DNA of 64,000 nt from Trichosphaerium sp. ATCC 40318 (taxonomy: Eukaryota; Discosea; Flabellinia; Trichosidae), in assembly GCA_038496445.1 (NCBI GenBank), contig JALMLS010000585.1, positions 1-64,000 of the forward strand, in the 5' to 3' direction. The number at the start of each line of letters is the position of its first letter. Position 1 is the stretch's first letter. Of the stretch, positions 40,282 to 51,808 are shown piece after piece. The notes under the pieces were generated by a model. The model saw only the letters and a list, made by a program, of their open reading frames with translations. It was not told the origin of the DNA and did not search any database. The translations under genes and the position numbers were made by a program.

Positions 40282-41295
40282 CTACTTTACTAGTCCCCAC
40301 ACTAAGCTTCCAGGTGCCGAAAGATCATCGTCTTAAGAAAAAAACTGTTACCAACACGTTTCGTGAAAAGCCAAAACAAAAAAGTTCGTACTCGTCCAGA
40401 AGTTAGTTAGCGCGGTTACCAACTCATCAGTGGATAGTTCACCATTCTTATCAGTATCTATAGAAGCCCACATAGCCTCAGCATCTACAAAAAACGTTAC
40501 ACAAAAGTCACTAAAACGTGAGCTTTTTCGGTATTCCGAAAAACGAAAAAAAACGTGTACCTGCAGCAGGCACCTTGCATCCAGTGGCTACAAACTATCC
40601 AAAAATATTTAGGCATTGATAAAGAACAAGAATCTTCCTTACCTTGATGTATTCAGCTTTGGTTAGTTTCTTGTCTCCATCGACATCCATCATCTTCATA
40701 ACTGTTTTAAGCTTGCTCTTGATACCCTAAAAAACCGACTATTATGAAAAACAATCGTATTCCTAAAAACACATGCCTTGGCAATCTTTGCTGGGTCTTT
40801 CGCTGCGTAGAACGCCAAAAACTCATCTAGCGTTACTGCCTTGTCCTTATCAGTGTCTGCTTTTTTAAGCGACTTGAACCACTTCTTCCACGCTTTACTA
40901 AAGTGCTTTGCCTCTATTCTAGTATCAGTACCATCTCCTAACCCGAAAAGAAACGAACAAACCCAAAAACAAGTGTCGTTCCAAAACGAAAAAAAAAACA
41001 TGTGTCACGAACCGTCGGACTCTTTTTTGCCGCATGTTGTTACTAGGTTAGCTACAAGCGCGTCAAAGTCGGCCATATCCAGCTTGCCGTTGTTCGTTAC
41101 ATCAAGTGTGTTAAACTTGGCGGTTAACTTTTTCTTTAAGCTCTCAGAAAGCCCTGAAGCTGCTGCGGCTTTTTTAGGCTCTACAGGTTTTGCTTCAGCT
41201 GGCTTTGTTTCTGCAGGTTTTTGTTCGGCTGGTTTAGTCTCTGCAGGCTTTGCCTCTGCTGGTTTTGTTTCTGCTGGTTTGGCTGCGTCAGACAT
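40282..41295 (-). CDS. Sarcoplasmic/calexcitin-type EF-hand calcium-binding protein
   Basis: The ATG at 41295 starts a low-complexity N-terminus of seven tandem KPAET/KPAEA units, followed by a four-EF-hand body: DVTNNGKLDMADF, DTDKDKAVTLDEF, DVDGDKKLTKAEY and DTDKNGELSTDEL. At least the last three loops have full sets of calcium ligands. The last exon, joined by an intron at about 40322-40377, gives NDDLSAPGSLVWGLVK, matching the C-terminal segment of invertebrate sarcoplasmic calcium-binding proteins. Likely a soluble calcium buffer or sensor. Confidence 0.85.
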
Positions 41296-41828
41296 GTTGT
41301 TGCTTGTGTTGTAATAATGATACCTATGGCAACGGATGCTGAACGTTAAATGTGATTGCTACACTTATTCAGAAAATAAATTCTTCGTTCTACATAGCAT
41401 TGCTTGGGACATAGAAAATAAATCAAATTATCGTGTCTTGGATATCTGTCTACCAAGATAACAATAAGCATGAGAAAGTAAAAATCTAACCAACCTAAGT
41501 AGTATGGCCTCGCTGCTACGTTGGTAATCTTGTAACTTGTTGATGTGATTTCGAACATTCTATTTTAACCAGTAGTGGATATTTGTAGCAAGGACCCCGA
41601 CCACCTCTAGAAATACATGAAGTTACAACTTACTATGTAATGTTTGTCAGTCTTAAACGCGTTGTTTACTCTTCCAAAAAGGGAAATAAGAAATCTGCTA
41701 TCTTTAATTTTTGAATAATTTATTTTGACTTGAGCAGACAGCTAGCCTCACTCTCAACCGTATTTCAATCCGCTTGCGGTTTAAATAGCTGTCTTTATGT
41801 ACATTAAAGGAGTATTTGGAGTGTTATT
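41296..41828. other. Intergenic, one weak small ORF
   Basis: A 70-codon minus-strand frame (41346-41558) with one hydrophobic stretch (WLDFYFLMLIVILVD) has no further support. Nothing else seen. Confidence 0.3.
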
Positions 41829-42370
41829 TTAGTTCCTCTTCCAAAATACTTGCACGTGGTATATTTCTGGAACAGTCTGTTTAGGATTGATGTACCAAAC
41901 GAATTCAAAGTCATCACTACCACAACGACGCTTTATATCAATTGTGATGTCTTTTGTTACTTGTTCATCTGATATCTCAGGCGGATGGTATGTGTACCAC
42001 ATAACAAAGTGTCTGGTGCCATTTGGTAAGTTGTAAGGGAATACGTTACGATCAAATACTCTGCGCTTTCTTAAATTATCCTATAGGCCTTTGATTAGCG
42101 TAAAAAACGCGTTTGAAGTAGTTTTAGTACCTTTTTAACAAAATAGCGTCCGTCTGATGCTTGTTCAGGCGCTAAACTGAATACTGTGTTTAATACATAG
42201 TCCGCTTCTGATACCCAGTTTTGTACGATCGTATGCGCCTGTTGGTCTTTTCTTTCTTTGCGTTCCGGCGTTGGCCGTATATTGTCCTTACCTGGTATCC
42301 ATGGGTGTGTGGCGTGTAATACTTCCAGTTTATCTTTGTCTGCGGGTACCTTCTGTCTCATAAGGGCCAT
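41829..42370 (-). CDS. DUF3605-like protein
   Basis: The ATG at 42370 gives MALMRQKVPADKDKLEVLH. Two exons join in phase over an intron at about 42080-42130. The second exon carries RNVFPYNLPNGTRHFVMWYT, the hallmark (N-x-F/W-PY-x4-G-x-x-H-x-V-W) of the DUF3605 family, which includes fungal N-acetylglucosamine-induced protein 1, and ends EIYHVQVFWKRN at TAA 41829-41831. About 165 residues. Function in the family is poorly known. Confidence 0.72.
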
Positions 42371-42557
42371 TTTAAAATTTTACAAACAGTTACATCACAA
42401 AAACATTCAGAGAATCTATTCATCAATTATGAACGAATTTTCGCTTAATCAGCGCGTAAAAAACAACAACAACAAGTGATTGTAAATCATTATATTGTTT
42501 GTACAAAAAAGTTGTGGTATGAAAAAAAAATTTACTTTAGTTCTATCGTGTAGGGCT

Positions 42558-44959
42558 CTAAGCGTCCCATTCGCCTTCGTTTTCTGAGTCATCATCAAAA
42601 AGGTCGTTTGCCTATTGTATGAGTAAGCAATTTAACCCAAGGGCATAAGAGAAGATACTTTAAAATCAAAAAAAATCCATCAAAAAAAAAAAAGAACTAA
42701 AGCTGTACAGGTTCAATATCGTCACCGCTATCTTCATCAAGAACTGGTGGTTTAATATCATCATCTTCATCATCACCTCCTTTTTTACTAATACAAAAAA
42801 TTAATGGTTAAATAAGGTGTACTCAAGCAAAGCTGAAAGACTTTCATTTTAAAAAAAACCACATACGATTTCTTGGTTTTTTTGCCGGCACCTCCTTTCG
42901 ATATTCCTCTTCTACGAAGCATCAATGCACTCATCAAATCTCCCATAAGACCACCTGATAATTAATGGTATTAGAAAACCGAAAACTAAGTTCACAGTAA
43001 GCTTCATACCGCCTCCAGCAGGCTTGGCCTTCTTTTTATCCTTCTTTATTCTTTTTTTGACAGATTTCAATTTTGCTTTGTTGTTAGCGCGAATTTGTGC
43101 CAACAATCCACCACGACCAGAATCTGGGGCTAGAGAGGCAAAGATAAGTATACCATACAAACAAATAAAATAACCCAACTTGGGTTTGTGTAAAGAATAA
43201 GTACGTACCAGCAACTGCTTTAGGTACACCAGCAGGTGGAGGAGGTGGAGGACCAGCAGCTTGGTTATACTGTTAGTTGTTGTATTTACAAAGTAGCAAG
43301 ATTAAAGTACCCGCAGGTGGAGGTGGAGGTGGGGCTGGGGCATCAGCTGACGGTGGCGGAGGTGGAGGTGGAGTTGGAGTAGACTCAGCTCCAGATGGAG
43401 GTAGAGGTGGAGCTATAACAAACAATTAGGTTGGTTAACGTACTAAATTAGTACCAGATGGAGCACCACTACCACTTTCTACTGGTGGTACATCAACTGT
43501 TGGAGCGCTATCCGCTGGTGGGAGTGCTGCTAAAACTTAGTGAGAAAATGAGAAAGTTGGTTTTCGCACCATCTGTTGAGCCGTCAGCATTTGGTAGTTC
43601 AGGTACTAATGCAGTAGGTGCGATAGAAGTAAGCTATAATAACATTAAGAACAAAAGAAAATCGAATGAAGACGAACTAAAGCAGCAGTGCTTCTGAAAA
43701 CGATGGAATACCAAGATTTTTCTTTTTGTATAAAAAAAAGGCTTACTGTGGTCCCTGCAGGGGCGTATGAAATATTTGTTGCAACCATAGGTAGATCAGG
43801 TAGTGTATTTGGTAAATTATCGAGTGTAGGCACATTTTTTTCGTCCAGAACTGGTACATAACCAATTTTTAAACCATCAGGTGTAGGCTGAAAAAAAAAA
43901 TCATAAGTATCATTTGTTGAAGTAGTTGTGCTTTGTGTACCAGTGTATCACCCTCGATAAGGGATGTAGGTGCAGCATAAATCTCTTCCCTGGATTACAT
44001 TAGTATTAATACACGTTACAAACGAAGTATTAAACTGTAGGTGATACAGTAAAACAATTCAAGTTGAAACGAATTTTTTTTTTCTTCTTTTTTTTTGTCT
44101 GATTTTGAACCACCTTTCAGTGGTTTTTAAACTTCGAAAATGCGTACTTGTCTGTTGTCTCCTTTCTGGTTGGTTTATCCTCTCCCAATAATGGATCAAG
44201 GTTGATGTATTTCTTGTACAAGTTCTCTTGTGTGTTGAAAAGCAACAAACCACTGATTGAAGGTAAACGCTCTGGCAATCTACCCAAACCTTCTTTTTCG
44301 CCTTCCACAACATCATCGATTGAAGACATGCCTGCAAACTTTACAACAGGATCCTCAACATACGCTGGCGGATTCTAATAGAGTTTTAGGACATGGAAGG
44401 CAAGGTTGGTGTGACCCATGAATAATATTGCTTACGTGTGGGTTATCTTGTAGTTTGACCTTGTATTTGGATTCAAAGGATATTGGAGGTGCTTTTGCGA
44501 ATAAATGCTCGGATTGTTCTAACGTGTCAGGTGCTGGGTATTTGGCAGGTGAAAATACTTGTGTAGCCTTCGTTGATCCTCTTATCGCATTAACTTTAGC
44601 CTTTGAGAACATGGAATTAGGTGCCACAAACGAATTTAATTATTATACTCACGTTTACGCCATCAATTCGGGTAACTACGCCTTGTAAGCGTTCTTTTTC
44701 TTTGTTTACCTTCCATGCGTTGTTAAATAACAATCAACTATGAAAAGTTACGTACTCTAGCTGTAATAGCACCAAATACATTATCAACAGTTTCTGTTAA
44801 TTGCTTCAAAGAGCATACCAGTTGGAAATAAGTTTCTGTTTGTCGCAAATTCGGGTTTACAACTAATAATTATGTAAGTACATGTATTGGTAATCGTAGA
44901 AGTATACCAGGTACAGCGAATTTTTGAGATACGCTCACAGACGCAATTGCTGTGGACAT
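42558..44959 (-). CDS. WASHC1: WASH complex subunit 1 (Arp2/3 activator on endosomes)
   Basis: The ATG at 44959 starts [17 protein letters not shown]. Diagnostic WASH1 segments follow over about a dozen exons: [77 protein letters not shown], several Pro-rich exons (seen as GGTGGAGG on the + strand, 43230-43420), a WH2 motif ([19 protein letters not shown]), a central segment ([13 protein letters not shown]) and the acidic end NEGEWDA with the terminal Trp that binds Arp2/3. Stop at TAG 42558-42560. WASH branches actin on endosomes. Divergent to the C8orf76-like gene with 146 bp between starts. Confidence 0.94.
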
Positions 44960-45105
44960 ATTGGTACCAGTTGATTTTTATAACGCTTTATAGGCTTCTT
45001 GACAAATTCAAGTGACTATTCTCAACGCACACTCGTAGAACCGGCAAGAAATTTGTTCAGTTCAGCACAAGTCAACTTAAATTTAGTGTTTACGCTTGAA
45101 TAACC

Positions 45106-46376
45106 ATGGATAGTGATAGCGAAAGCGGTGGCGACCCATTTGGCAATTTTGATTTGACTGTCTTCCCTGATAAAAAGAAAAAATCATTAGGTTCTTATGC
45201 GCTCGATGATAAGCCTCGTATAGAATCTCCAGGTGCACTTTTATTACTTTATTTTGTGCAAGTAACTTACAACCCTCAAAGTGGTTCGTGGATCAAGACA
45301 GCGAGATGGTAGTCGAATTTAACGGCGATATTGGTAAAAATAAGGTTTTTACGTTGCGGTCTGGCGGAGATTACATGTATATGCGTGGAAAGTACGCGGA
45401 TGCGCTGAAACTATACCAAGGTGTACTGGAGATGGAAGATAAGAAGATTTCGTCTGCAACTATTCAAGACATGAAAGAATGTGTATTCCGTTGCTATATG
45501 CACTTGAAAGACTACAAAAACGCACTTCCATTATGTGAGGACATTGTACGCTGGTTCATAGACGTTTTTTCATAATCTCACTTCAACTAGCGTAAAACAG
45601 ACACCCAGAAGCCATGGCTTCACTTACATATGTGTGCTAAAGTTAAGGATAAGCTAGGACATGATCTATTGAGTACGAAAGTTATCCGAACCGTTATTTC
45701 CCCGTTTCTCCAAGATTTGCTCCGTTCTCACTGTGAGGTTAGGTTGCATCAAATTAAACCAGGAGAGCATTAAATTAGCGAAACAATACGCACCTGCATG
45801 GTACAGTCTTGGAAAAATGCAAGCTCGTGCTGGAAGGTATGAAATAGCGAAGAAATGCTTTTCAATGGCTGCACGGTATACACAGAATGAATGGGGAGGT
45901 ATGTACGACAAAATAAGAGTGGACATACGTCAGAGGATAAAAGAATGCGATACAGCCATTGAAAGCGAACAAAACGATGCAGATAAACAAAAGAAATCTA
46001 TCATTACAATTGATGAATGTATACTTGCTTTTGAGAGAGATTTTACTTTTAGTTATGACACTTATACTATGCCGGAAACAGAAACAGTAAAAGAGTTAGA
46101 TCCAACAGGGTTATAATAAAACAAAACTTGATGTACTCAGTATTGTTACTTTTGAGATGTTTTGTAAAGGTTTAGACCTACCCACACGTGGCTTGGCTGT
46201 CGTGTGAGAATCGTAATTTCGGTGGCTTCTTGGACTACATGCAAGAAAATGACCTTCCCAGAATTTTACTTGTCTATGAAGATAAGAAAGCCAAACTCGA
46301 AGATGCTAGTTTCAGAATCAGTCTAGCGATTATGAGGTTTGATACAGTAAAACTTATGCAAGGATTTACATTTTGA
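45106..46376 (+). CDS. C8orf76-like TPR protein
   Basis: The ATG at 45106 gives MDSDSESGGDPFGNFDL. The second exon begins WFVDQDSEMVVEF and continues with a TPR-like helical pair (GDYMYMRGKYADALKLYQGVL); later exons give YAPAWYSLGKMQARAGRYEI and CILAFERDFTF, the latter matching the S/A-FxLER-N/D motif near the C-terminus of vertebrate C8orf76. The order of these blocks fits that family, whose function is unknown. The join before the last exon (46188-46376) is uncertain: a donor near 46087 gives the best phase. Stop at 46374-46376. Confidence 0.68.
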
Positions 46377-46451
46377 TAGATAGTTTATTTGTCCAAGACT
46401 AGAAATACAATTGTACACTTTTTTTTCTTTCGAGATTTGTTTGTTTACGCT

Positions 46452-47554
46452 TCATCTAAACTTTCGCATCCTGAACCATTTAGCCATAGCCCATTTTGTT
46501 CCCTTGATGGTAAAATGTTAGAGACAGTTTATGAATGTAAGAAAGTGTACTTCAAGGACAGGTAGGCTCGCATGTAACGAATTCGGATCTGGTTGCATAT
46601 TTGGATGATAGTCGTAGAACAAAACAGCATCACCGGCTTGTGCCTTCACCTTAACGTTTGTCTTTGGAAAGACAGTTTCGCCGCCTTCATCAGGTGTATG
46701 TAGGTACACAACAACCTAATACAAAGTAAGTAAGACAAGAAAGAACGATGAAAAGTGCAAAGCACTTACAGTGGCAATACGGTTACCATGCTTGCCAATC
46801 CACTTTTGATCAGCGAAATAGTCGTGGTGAGCTTTGTATTGTTGTCCGTTACCATATCTAAGCAAGTAAAAGTATTCTCCATTTTCAGGTGGAAGGTGTG
46901 TCCACGCGCTCAACCGATTCTAAATCACGTGATTAGGTATTGTAATTTGGTTTCAAAAAACAAAATTCTGCTTACGTTGATGGTAACAACCAAAGGATCG
47001 TCTTGCATATACGATAAGAAAGTACCGTAAGAAGTACGGTGTTGTGATTCAGTATCTTTTCTATTAGCACCAGCCACGGTAGATCTTGTCAAGTGTGGCT
47101 CACCTAAAACTTGTTAATAAAATCCGAGAAATACAATGTTTCTTCTTTACCTTTTTTGATTATGTAGTCGCACTCTTCTTGAGTTAGGAATCCCGAATAA
47201 AGCTGTGCTCTATACTAAGTATTAAGAAATTTATGAGCACAATCGTAAATCTCAAATTGTGATCTGTTGAGTAAACAAGACTCTGTTTAAATACCTTGGA
47301 GACCATGCAACAGTAGATATCTTATCATCCTCGATACCACGCCCGAGCATAGTGACAGGTTGACTCGTAGTACTTCTTTTTACTTCAGATGCCATTTGAG
47401 CCACTTCAGCGGTATAAACACTATGTGCGGCCGGTATTTTAGTCTTATTCGCCCCTGTGCGTGCCACTGAAAGGATACCGAGGAAGAAAGCAAAAACTAA
47501 GAGTAGTGTAACTCCTGCAATGATAAGTAGACGATTTTTCTCTAAACGTTGCAT
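46452..47554 (-). CDS. Membrane-anchored prolyl 4-hydroxylase
   Basis: The ATG at 47554 gives MQRLEKNRLLIIAGVTLLLV, a type II membrane anchor. The P4H catalytic domain follows: FLTQEECDYIIKKGEPHLTR, TSYGTFLSYMQDD, YFYLLRYGNGQQYKAHHDYF (His-x-Asp pair), TVVVYLHTPDEGGETVFPKT, AVLFYDYHPN, SLHASLPVL (distal His) and GTKWAMAKWF (2OG-binding Lys). All iron and 2-oxoglutarate ligands are present, so it should be active on secreted Pro-rich proteins in the ER/Golgi lumen. Stop TGA 46452-46454. An intron (about 46920-46975) contains TCACGTGA. Confidence 0.92.
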
Positions 47555-47905
47555 TGATTGTGTAGTCTACGTAGGTTTTGAAGTGTCCTTCTCACCTTTC
47601 CCAATTCTTAACTTTCTCAAAGTTAAAGTGAGAAGAGTACGAAGGGTTGTCTAAGTATTCTCCCTGTATCTTATCATTATGCTTGCTAAATAAGGTCACT
47701 ATTCGGCCACTATTTAAACATACTCCACAGTTTACAGTAAAACAGATTTCTCTCGTTTGTTACACCACTATTTAGGTACTAAGCCTTACTGTAGTTGAGG
47801 TGTTGACGGTTAAAAAAAAACAATACTGGTTTTTGTTTTACACGTGACACATTTACTTAAAACTAATATACAAGCAGCATGTAGTGACCCAAGTTATATA
47901 ATTTT

Positions 47906-49271
47906 TCAAGAAGATTTTACTTCTGCTAATGACGCCTTCTAAAAAAGGAGAAAAAAATAAGAATCTCTCTTCATTAAAATCAAAAAAAAAGAAGAAAGAG
48001 CAAAACCTTTGGTAAGTTCATTCGACTAACACTACGTACTTGTAAGGATAATTCGCTAAGCATACTGGTAATTGCATCAACCTGCTCAGGGACTTTTTTA
48101 GCCTCTGCAATAAATGCTGTGGCCTTTTCATAGTTTTCTGTTTGAACAAAAGTTAGTATTTAATTTTGGTTTTAAAATCTTTTATCCGGGTAACACATAC
48201 CTGTAGATAGTCCAGCTTCATTCATAAATCCATAAAGAGTACCAAGGTGCATGTGGCTTGAATAAATAATTAAACATAAATAATAACGGTGGGTCTTTTG
48301 ACGTTGACCAAACACTAAACAAAAAAGGCGTCTTTCAAGCTTCGTTTCATGTCACAGTACGTACGCATTGGCTTTTCTTAGAGAATCGTCTACAGTTTCT
48401 AGGTATGCCAGTGCTTTTTTATACTCAGCGAGAGCAGTTTCCATGGTTGCTATAAAAGAAATAAGACTTCACAACTGATTGACATATAAAAAAAAGACAA
48501 GCTTACCACTTAGCAAAGCTACGCCGCCGAGCTTTACGTGTACATCAGAGAGAATAGCCTTAGCTGTTGATGGGTCTTCTTTTAACTGTTGCTCGTATAT
48601 TGTACGAGCCACTTCAAGAACCTATTTGCTATGAGTGTAAAGCAAGAAGAGTGCAAAAATAGGAATAAAACGCGAAAACAAAAACAAAACTCTTAAAACG
48701 TGACGTTTGTGTTCTTCTCTTCTTTGTTCAAGTTTCCTTTTTACGATGTCGTACCTCCCAAGCGATTTGTAAATCTGTTGCGTCATCGTCCTGTGGTGTT
48801 ACTGTCGCGCCAAAAGATGGTGTTTGTGCAGTTGGTTGTGCTGTTGTAGTAGTACTTTTAGGTTGTTCAACCGTTTCTACGCTTACTACTTCTACTTTTT
48901 GATCGGTTTCTTCGAAAATAAGTCAAATGGCAAAGTAATACTGTACGTACTTAGAGCCTGTAGTTTGCTCTTTAATATCTCGCTAAAGAGGCTAGTTTCG
49001 TTTGCTAGGTCTAATAGAGCTCCTCCGTAATGTAAATAGTATGGCCCTACTTCTAGGTGCGTGTCACCATGTTCCATAGCTCTTTACAAATGTAAGATTT
49101 AAAAATTGGCGGCAATCGCTTGTTTTAAGCGTACTTTATCTGCACCATACGCGAGTACAACTCTACAAGCAACTCAGCGTTTTTGTTTTGCCGCGCATTT
49201 ACAACTGCTTTGGCCAACTCATCAAAGGTTTCTGGGATATCACCACTAGTTGTTTGTACAGTTTCTGCCAT
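47906..49271 (-). CDS. NASP: NASP/Hif1-type histone H3-H4 chaperone
   Basis: The ATG at 49271 gives MAETVQTTSGDIPETFDELAK. TPR exons follow: HLEVGPYYLHYGGALLDLAN, then a Thr/Pro/Gln-rich and acidic insertion interrupting the TPRs, then the SHNi-TPR signature DDDATDLQIAWEVLEVARTIY, a helix pair (AILSDVHVKLGGVALLS), EYKKALAYLETVDDSLRK, SHMHLGTLYGF, and a C-terminal helix ending at TGA 47906-47908. The interrupted TPR2 and the D-x-x-x-QIAWEVLE motif are specific to NASP. Nuclear chaperone for free H3-H4. Start codon only 78 bp from that of MED10 on the other strand. Confidence 0.87.
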
Positions 49272-49349
49272 TGTATTGGTATAATTATTACGTGTAAGGG
49301 TGTTTTGAGACTGTCTTTGACCTGGCGTGCCGGTCATTTCAATTAAATC

Positions 49350-49978
49350 ATGGCGAGGCAAACAACTCCTCCCGAAGTCCATAAAGACCTCGAAAAACAT
49401 CTCACAAAGGCCATAAACTTATTATACGAGGGAATAGTATCTCTTGAGGACTTCTCAAGCGAAGCTCAAGAGCCATTTTACAATAGAATGTATAAATACT
49501 GTTTTATAGGTGATTGTAACTTATCTACGCATTAGAAACCGTCTGGTTGATTCTTACAAGTCAATTGAAGAGCTTAGGCCGTATGTAAAAGTTGACGTAC
49601 CTATGGCGCTTTTCAAGTATGTACAATGAACAGGGAGAAAATTAGCGTTAACCACTGCATAGAAATATCGACGCAGGTAAAAACCCTGAACTATACACTC
49701 AAGAGACACTAAAGGCTTGTGTTAAACAAAACGAAGTAACCAAAGGCAAAATTGAAGCGTTCAAGGTAAGAAAAGTCAAATGTCATTATTCCTGCGCTAA
49801 AATGACATCTTACCCAACAACTTATCCTCTTTAGGACTTTAGCAAGTGTCTAGAATCAGAAATCAAAGAGCAATTCGCTGACGAGTTTGAAACATTTGTC
49901 AGATTGAAAGCAGAGGCAGAAGCACAACAAAAAGCTGAAGGTGAAAATAAACAAGAACCAGACGCCATGCAAATGTAA
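49350..49978 (+). CDS. MED10: Mediator complex subunit 10
   Basis: Middle-module Mediator subunit. The ATG at 49350 gives MARQTTPPEVHKDLEKHL. Exons join to give RIRNRLVDSYKSIEELRPYV, VDVPMALFKNIDAGKNPELY and TQETLKACVKQNEVTKGKIEAF, matching the conserved MED10 core (VPLEVFEYIDQGRNPQLYT in animals). A helical, Glu/Ala/Gln-rich C-terminus ends at TAA 49976-49978. Four exons. Confidence 0.92.
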
Positions 49979-50634
49979 TATTAACATCTTATATTGTACA
50001 ATACAAAAAACATGACCCAAAAAAAAAAAGTTACACCTGTAATTGTGCGCTGCTTGACCGAGTGAGGCTTCATAAAATAGAAACAGCAAAAAACAAGGTT
50101 GTATGTCTTGTCAATAGCGTTCACTTGTCGATAGCATGGAGGTACTGGTGAAGAAGACAATTTATGGCAATTTTTTTTTGTTTTTTGTTTTCCGCTGTCA
50201 CGTGCACTTGTGGAAAACAGGAGGATCATTAAAACGCGCTTGCCCCATTCTAGGTGCTGTTGTAGTTCCATGTGCACTTTGTCTGAACGTGCATTAATAA
50301 AAAAGGGCTATAATACGCTTTAATACCTGTTCGGTGAGCCAAATTTACGAAAGTTATACGTTTTGTTTTTGCGGTAGTTATCCTCTACCCATATTAATTT
50401 AATTCGACTGTTTACAATACTTTGAGCCACACGTGCCTATTTTATGTAGGTCTCTGCTTGATTGTGGCTCGCAAGATGGAAGAGGATCATCTATACGCAC
50501 TTGCTTGGGTGGTATAGGCTTCTAAAGACCGTCATACATCTTTTAAGTCTATTTGGGCTAAAAGCAAACCTGTGATGTCTTTGAACCACCAAAGCATTTG
50601 AACATTATGTTAATGGCGCTGTGGTAAGCCCAAA
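49979..50634. other. Intergenic, no gene seen
   Basis: Only short minus-strand frames without family resemblance. Contains TCACGTG at 50198 and CACACGTG near 50431. Confidence 0.45.
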
Positions 50635-51180
50635 ACAAAAAAAAGTGTTATGGAACACCAAAAAACTTAACACATCACGTGACTTATAGCACTCTTTCAG
50701 TTGGCCATTTGAGTACCATTGCTTGTATGCCCCTGACCTTTTACCATTTACGTACGTAATTTGTAGCTTTAAGCTACCAGTAGCATTGTTCCACCTGCTA
50801 AACTCTCCGTGTAGTTCACTATTGACATATTGTCGAGAACTTGCAACTTTCCAGTAGAAGACAATGTCTTGTGCTCACCATGTAGTTTTCCATTGACAAA
50901 AAAGCATTGCCTTATAAAACACTCTTGTCATTCCACATCTTACATTCTCCATGGAGTTTCTCATGCTTAAACCAACAGTGTTGTTTATTTTTCGCTTCAG
51001 TGCACCAATTAAAATATTTTTTATTCATTGCTTTGCCACTGTTGCAGTAGTAGAGTTACATATGTAATGTATTGCCTCGAATATACCATGTCAGTAATTC
51101 CTCTCGTTTGCAATTTTTCTACCAACTGTGGTGTACCCAATAGCTGTTTGTACCACTACATTCAAATTTTAGTAAGGTAA
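50635..51180 (-). pseudogene. Broken MORN-2 repeat gene
   Basis: MORN-2 units are plain but lie in three frames: first NKQHCWFKHEKLHGECKMWND, then (one frame on, after a TAA near 50911) RQCFFVNGKLHGEHKTLSS, then LHGEFSRWNNATGSLKLQ and SGAYKQWYSNGQLKECYK. No GT-AG introns bridge the shifts. Upstream (51065-51180) a weak F-box-like or leader segment (TPQLVEKLQTRGITDM) may belong to it. Paralogue of the intact gene at 26314-26834. Decayed by at least two indels. Confidence 0.65.
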
Positions 51181-51615
51181 CAACTATAGCATATGATTTC
51201 AGTGCTACTTTGCTGTGACACCGAAAGGTTAAGCATTCCTTGTTAAGGGCCCGTACATTACGCGCTCATCAAACTACTGTAACAGGTCGTTGTTAACTAT
51301 GTTCTAACTACTTTATGTTATCTACTCTTGTTTGCTTATCGCCTGTTATACAATAGCGGGCTACTTATTTTGGTAAGTTCGTACAATATAAAGTTGCATT
51401 GTATGCATTTTTTATAAATATTATTCGGAACTCTTCGAAATGAAGTAACAATAAACAGCTCAAGCCTACGACGGGGATCGAACCCGCGACCATTAGATTA
51501 AAAGTCTAACGCTCTACCGCTGAGCTACATAGGCCTTGATGTTAAAATGGATTCAAAGGGTTTTTTATTCATTGCTTTGACAGGAATAGTGTTGTTGCGG
51601 TAATAGAGTTACAGC
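51017..51615. repeat. Pair of diverged direct repeats flanking the tRNA gene
   Basis: The segments 51017-51060 and 51561-51610 share TTTTTTATTCATTGCTTTG, then a similar TGTTGCRGTARTAGAGTTAC with small gaps. They lie on either side of tRNA-Lys. The left one overlaps the leader of the broken MORN gene, so this may be a second, more decayed MORN-gene fragment duplicated across the tRNA. Confidence 0.5.
51465..51535 (-). tRNA. tRNA-Lys(UUU)
   Basis: On the minus strand the sequence folds as a cloverleaf: acceptor GCCTATG pairs with CGTAGGC, D arm GCTC-AGCGGTAG-AGC, anticodon arm TTAGA-CTTTTAA-TCTAA (anticodon TTT), T arm GCGGG-TTCGATC-CCCGT. The A box (TAGCTCAGCGGT) and B box (GGTTCGATCC) of RNA polymerase III promoters are present. 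No intron. Confidence 0.95.
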
Positions 51616-51808
51616 ACTCCTGTTAAGAGTTTGTAATATTTGGCCATGATAAAGAACAATATGAAGCGTGTTTATATTGTACATCAGTTATGATGGTAAT
51701 ACCGATTATCTGAAAAATGTACAGGTTTAGTTTATTAATTTTTTTTCAATATATTGTTGGGTTTACACCTTGCGCAACACCGCTTTATCTACGCATATCC
51801 TAGCCACC

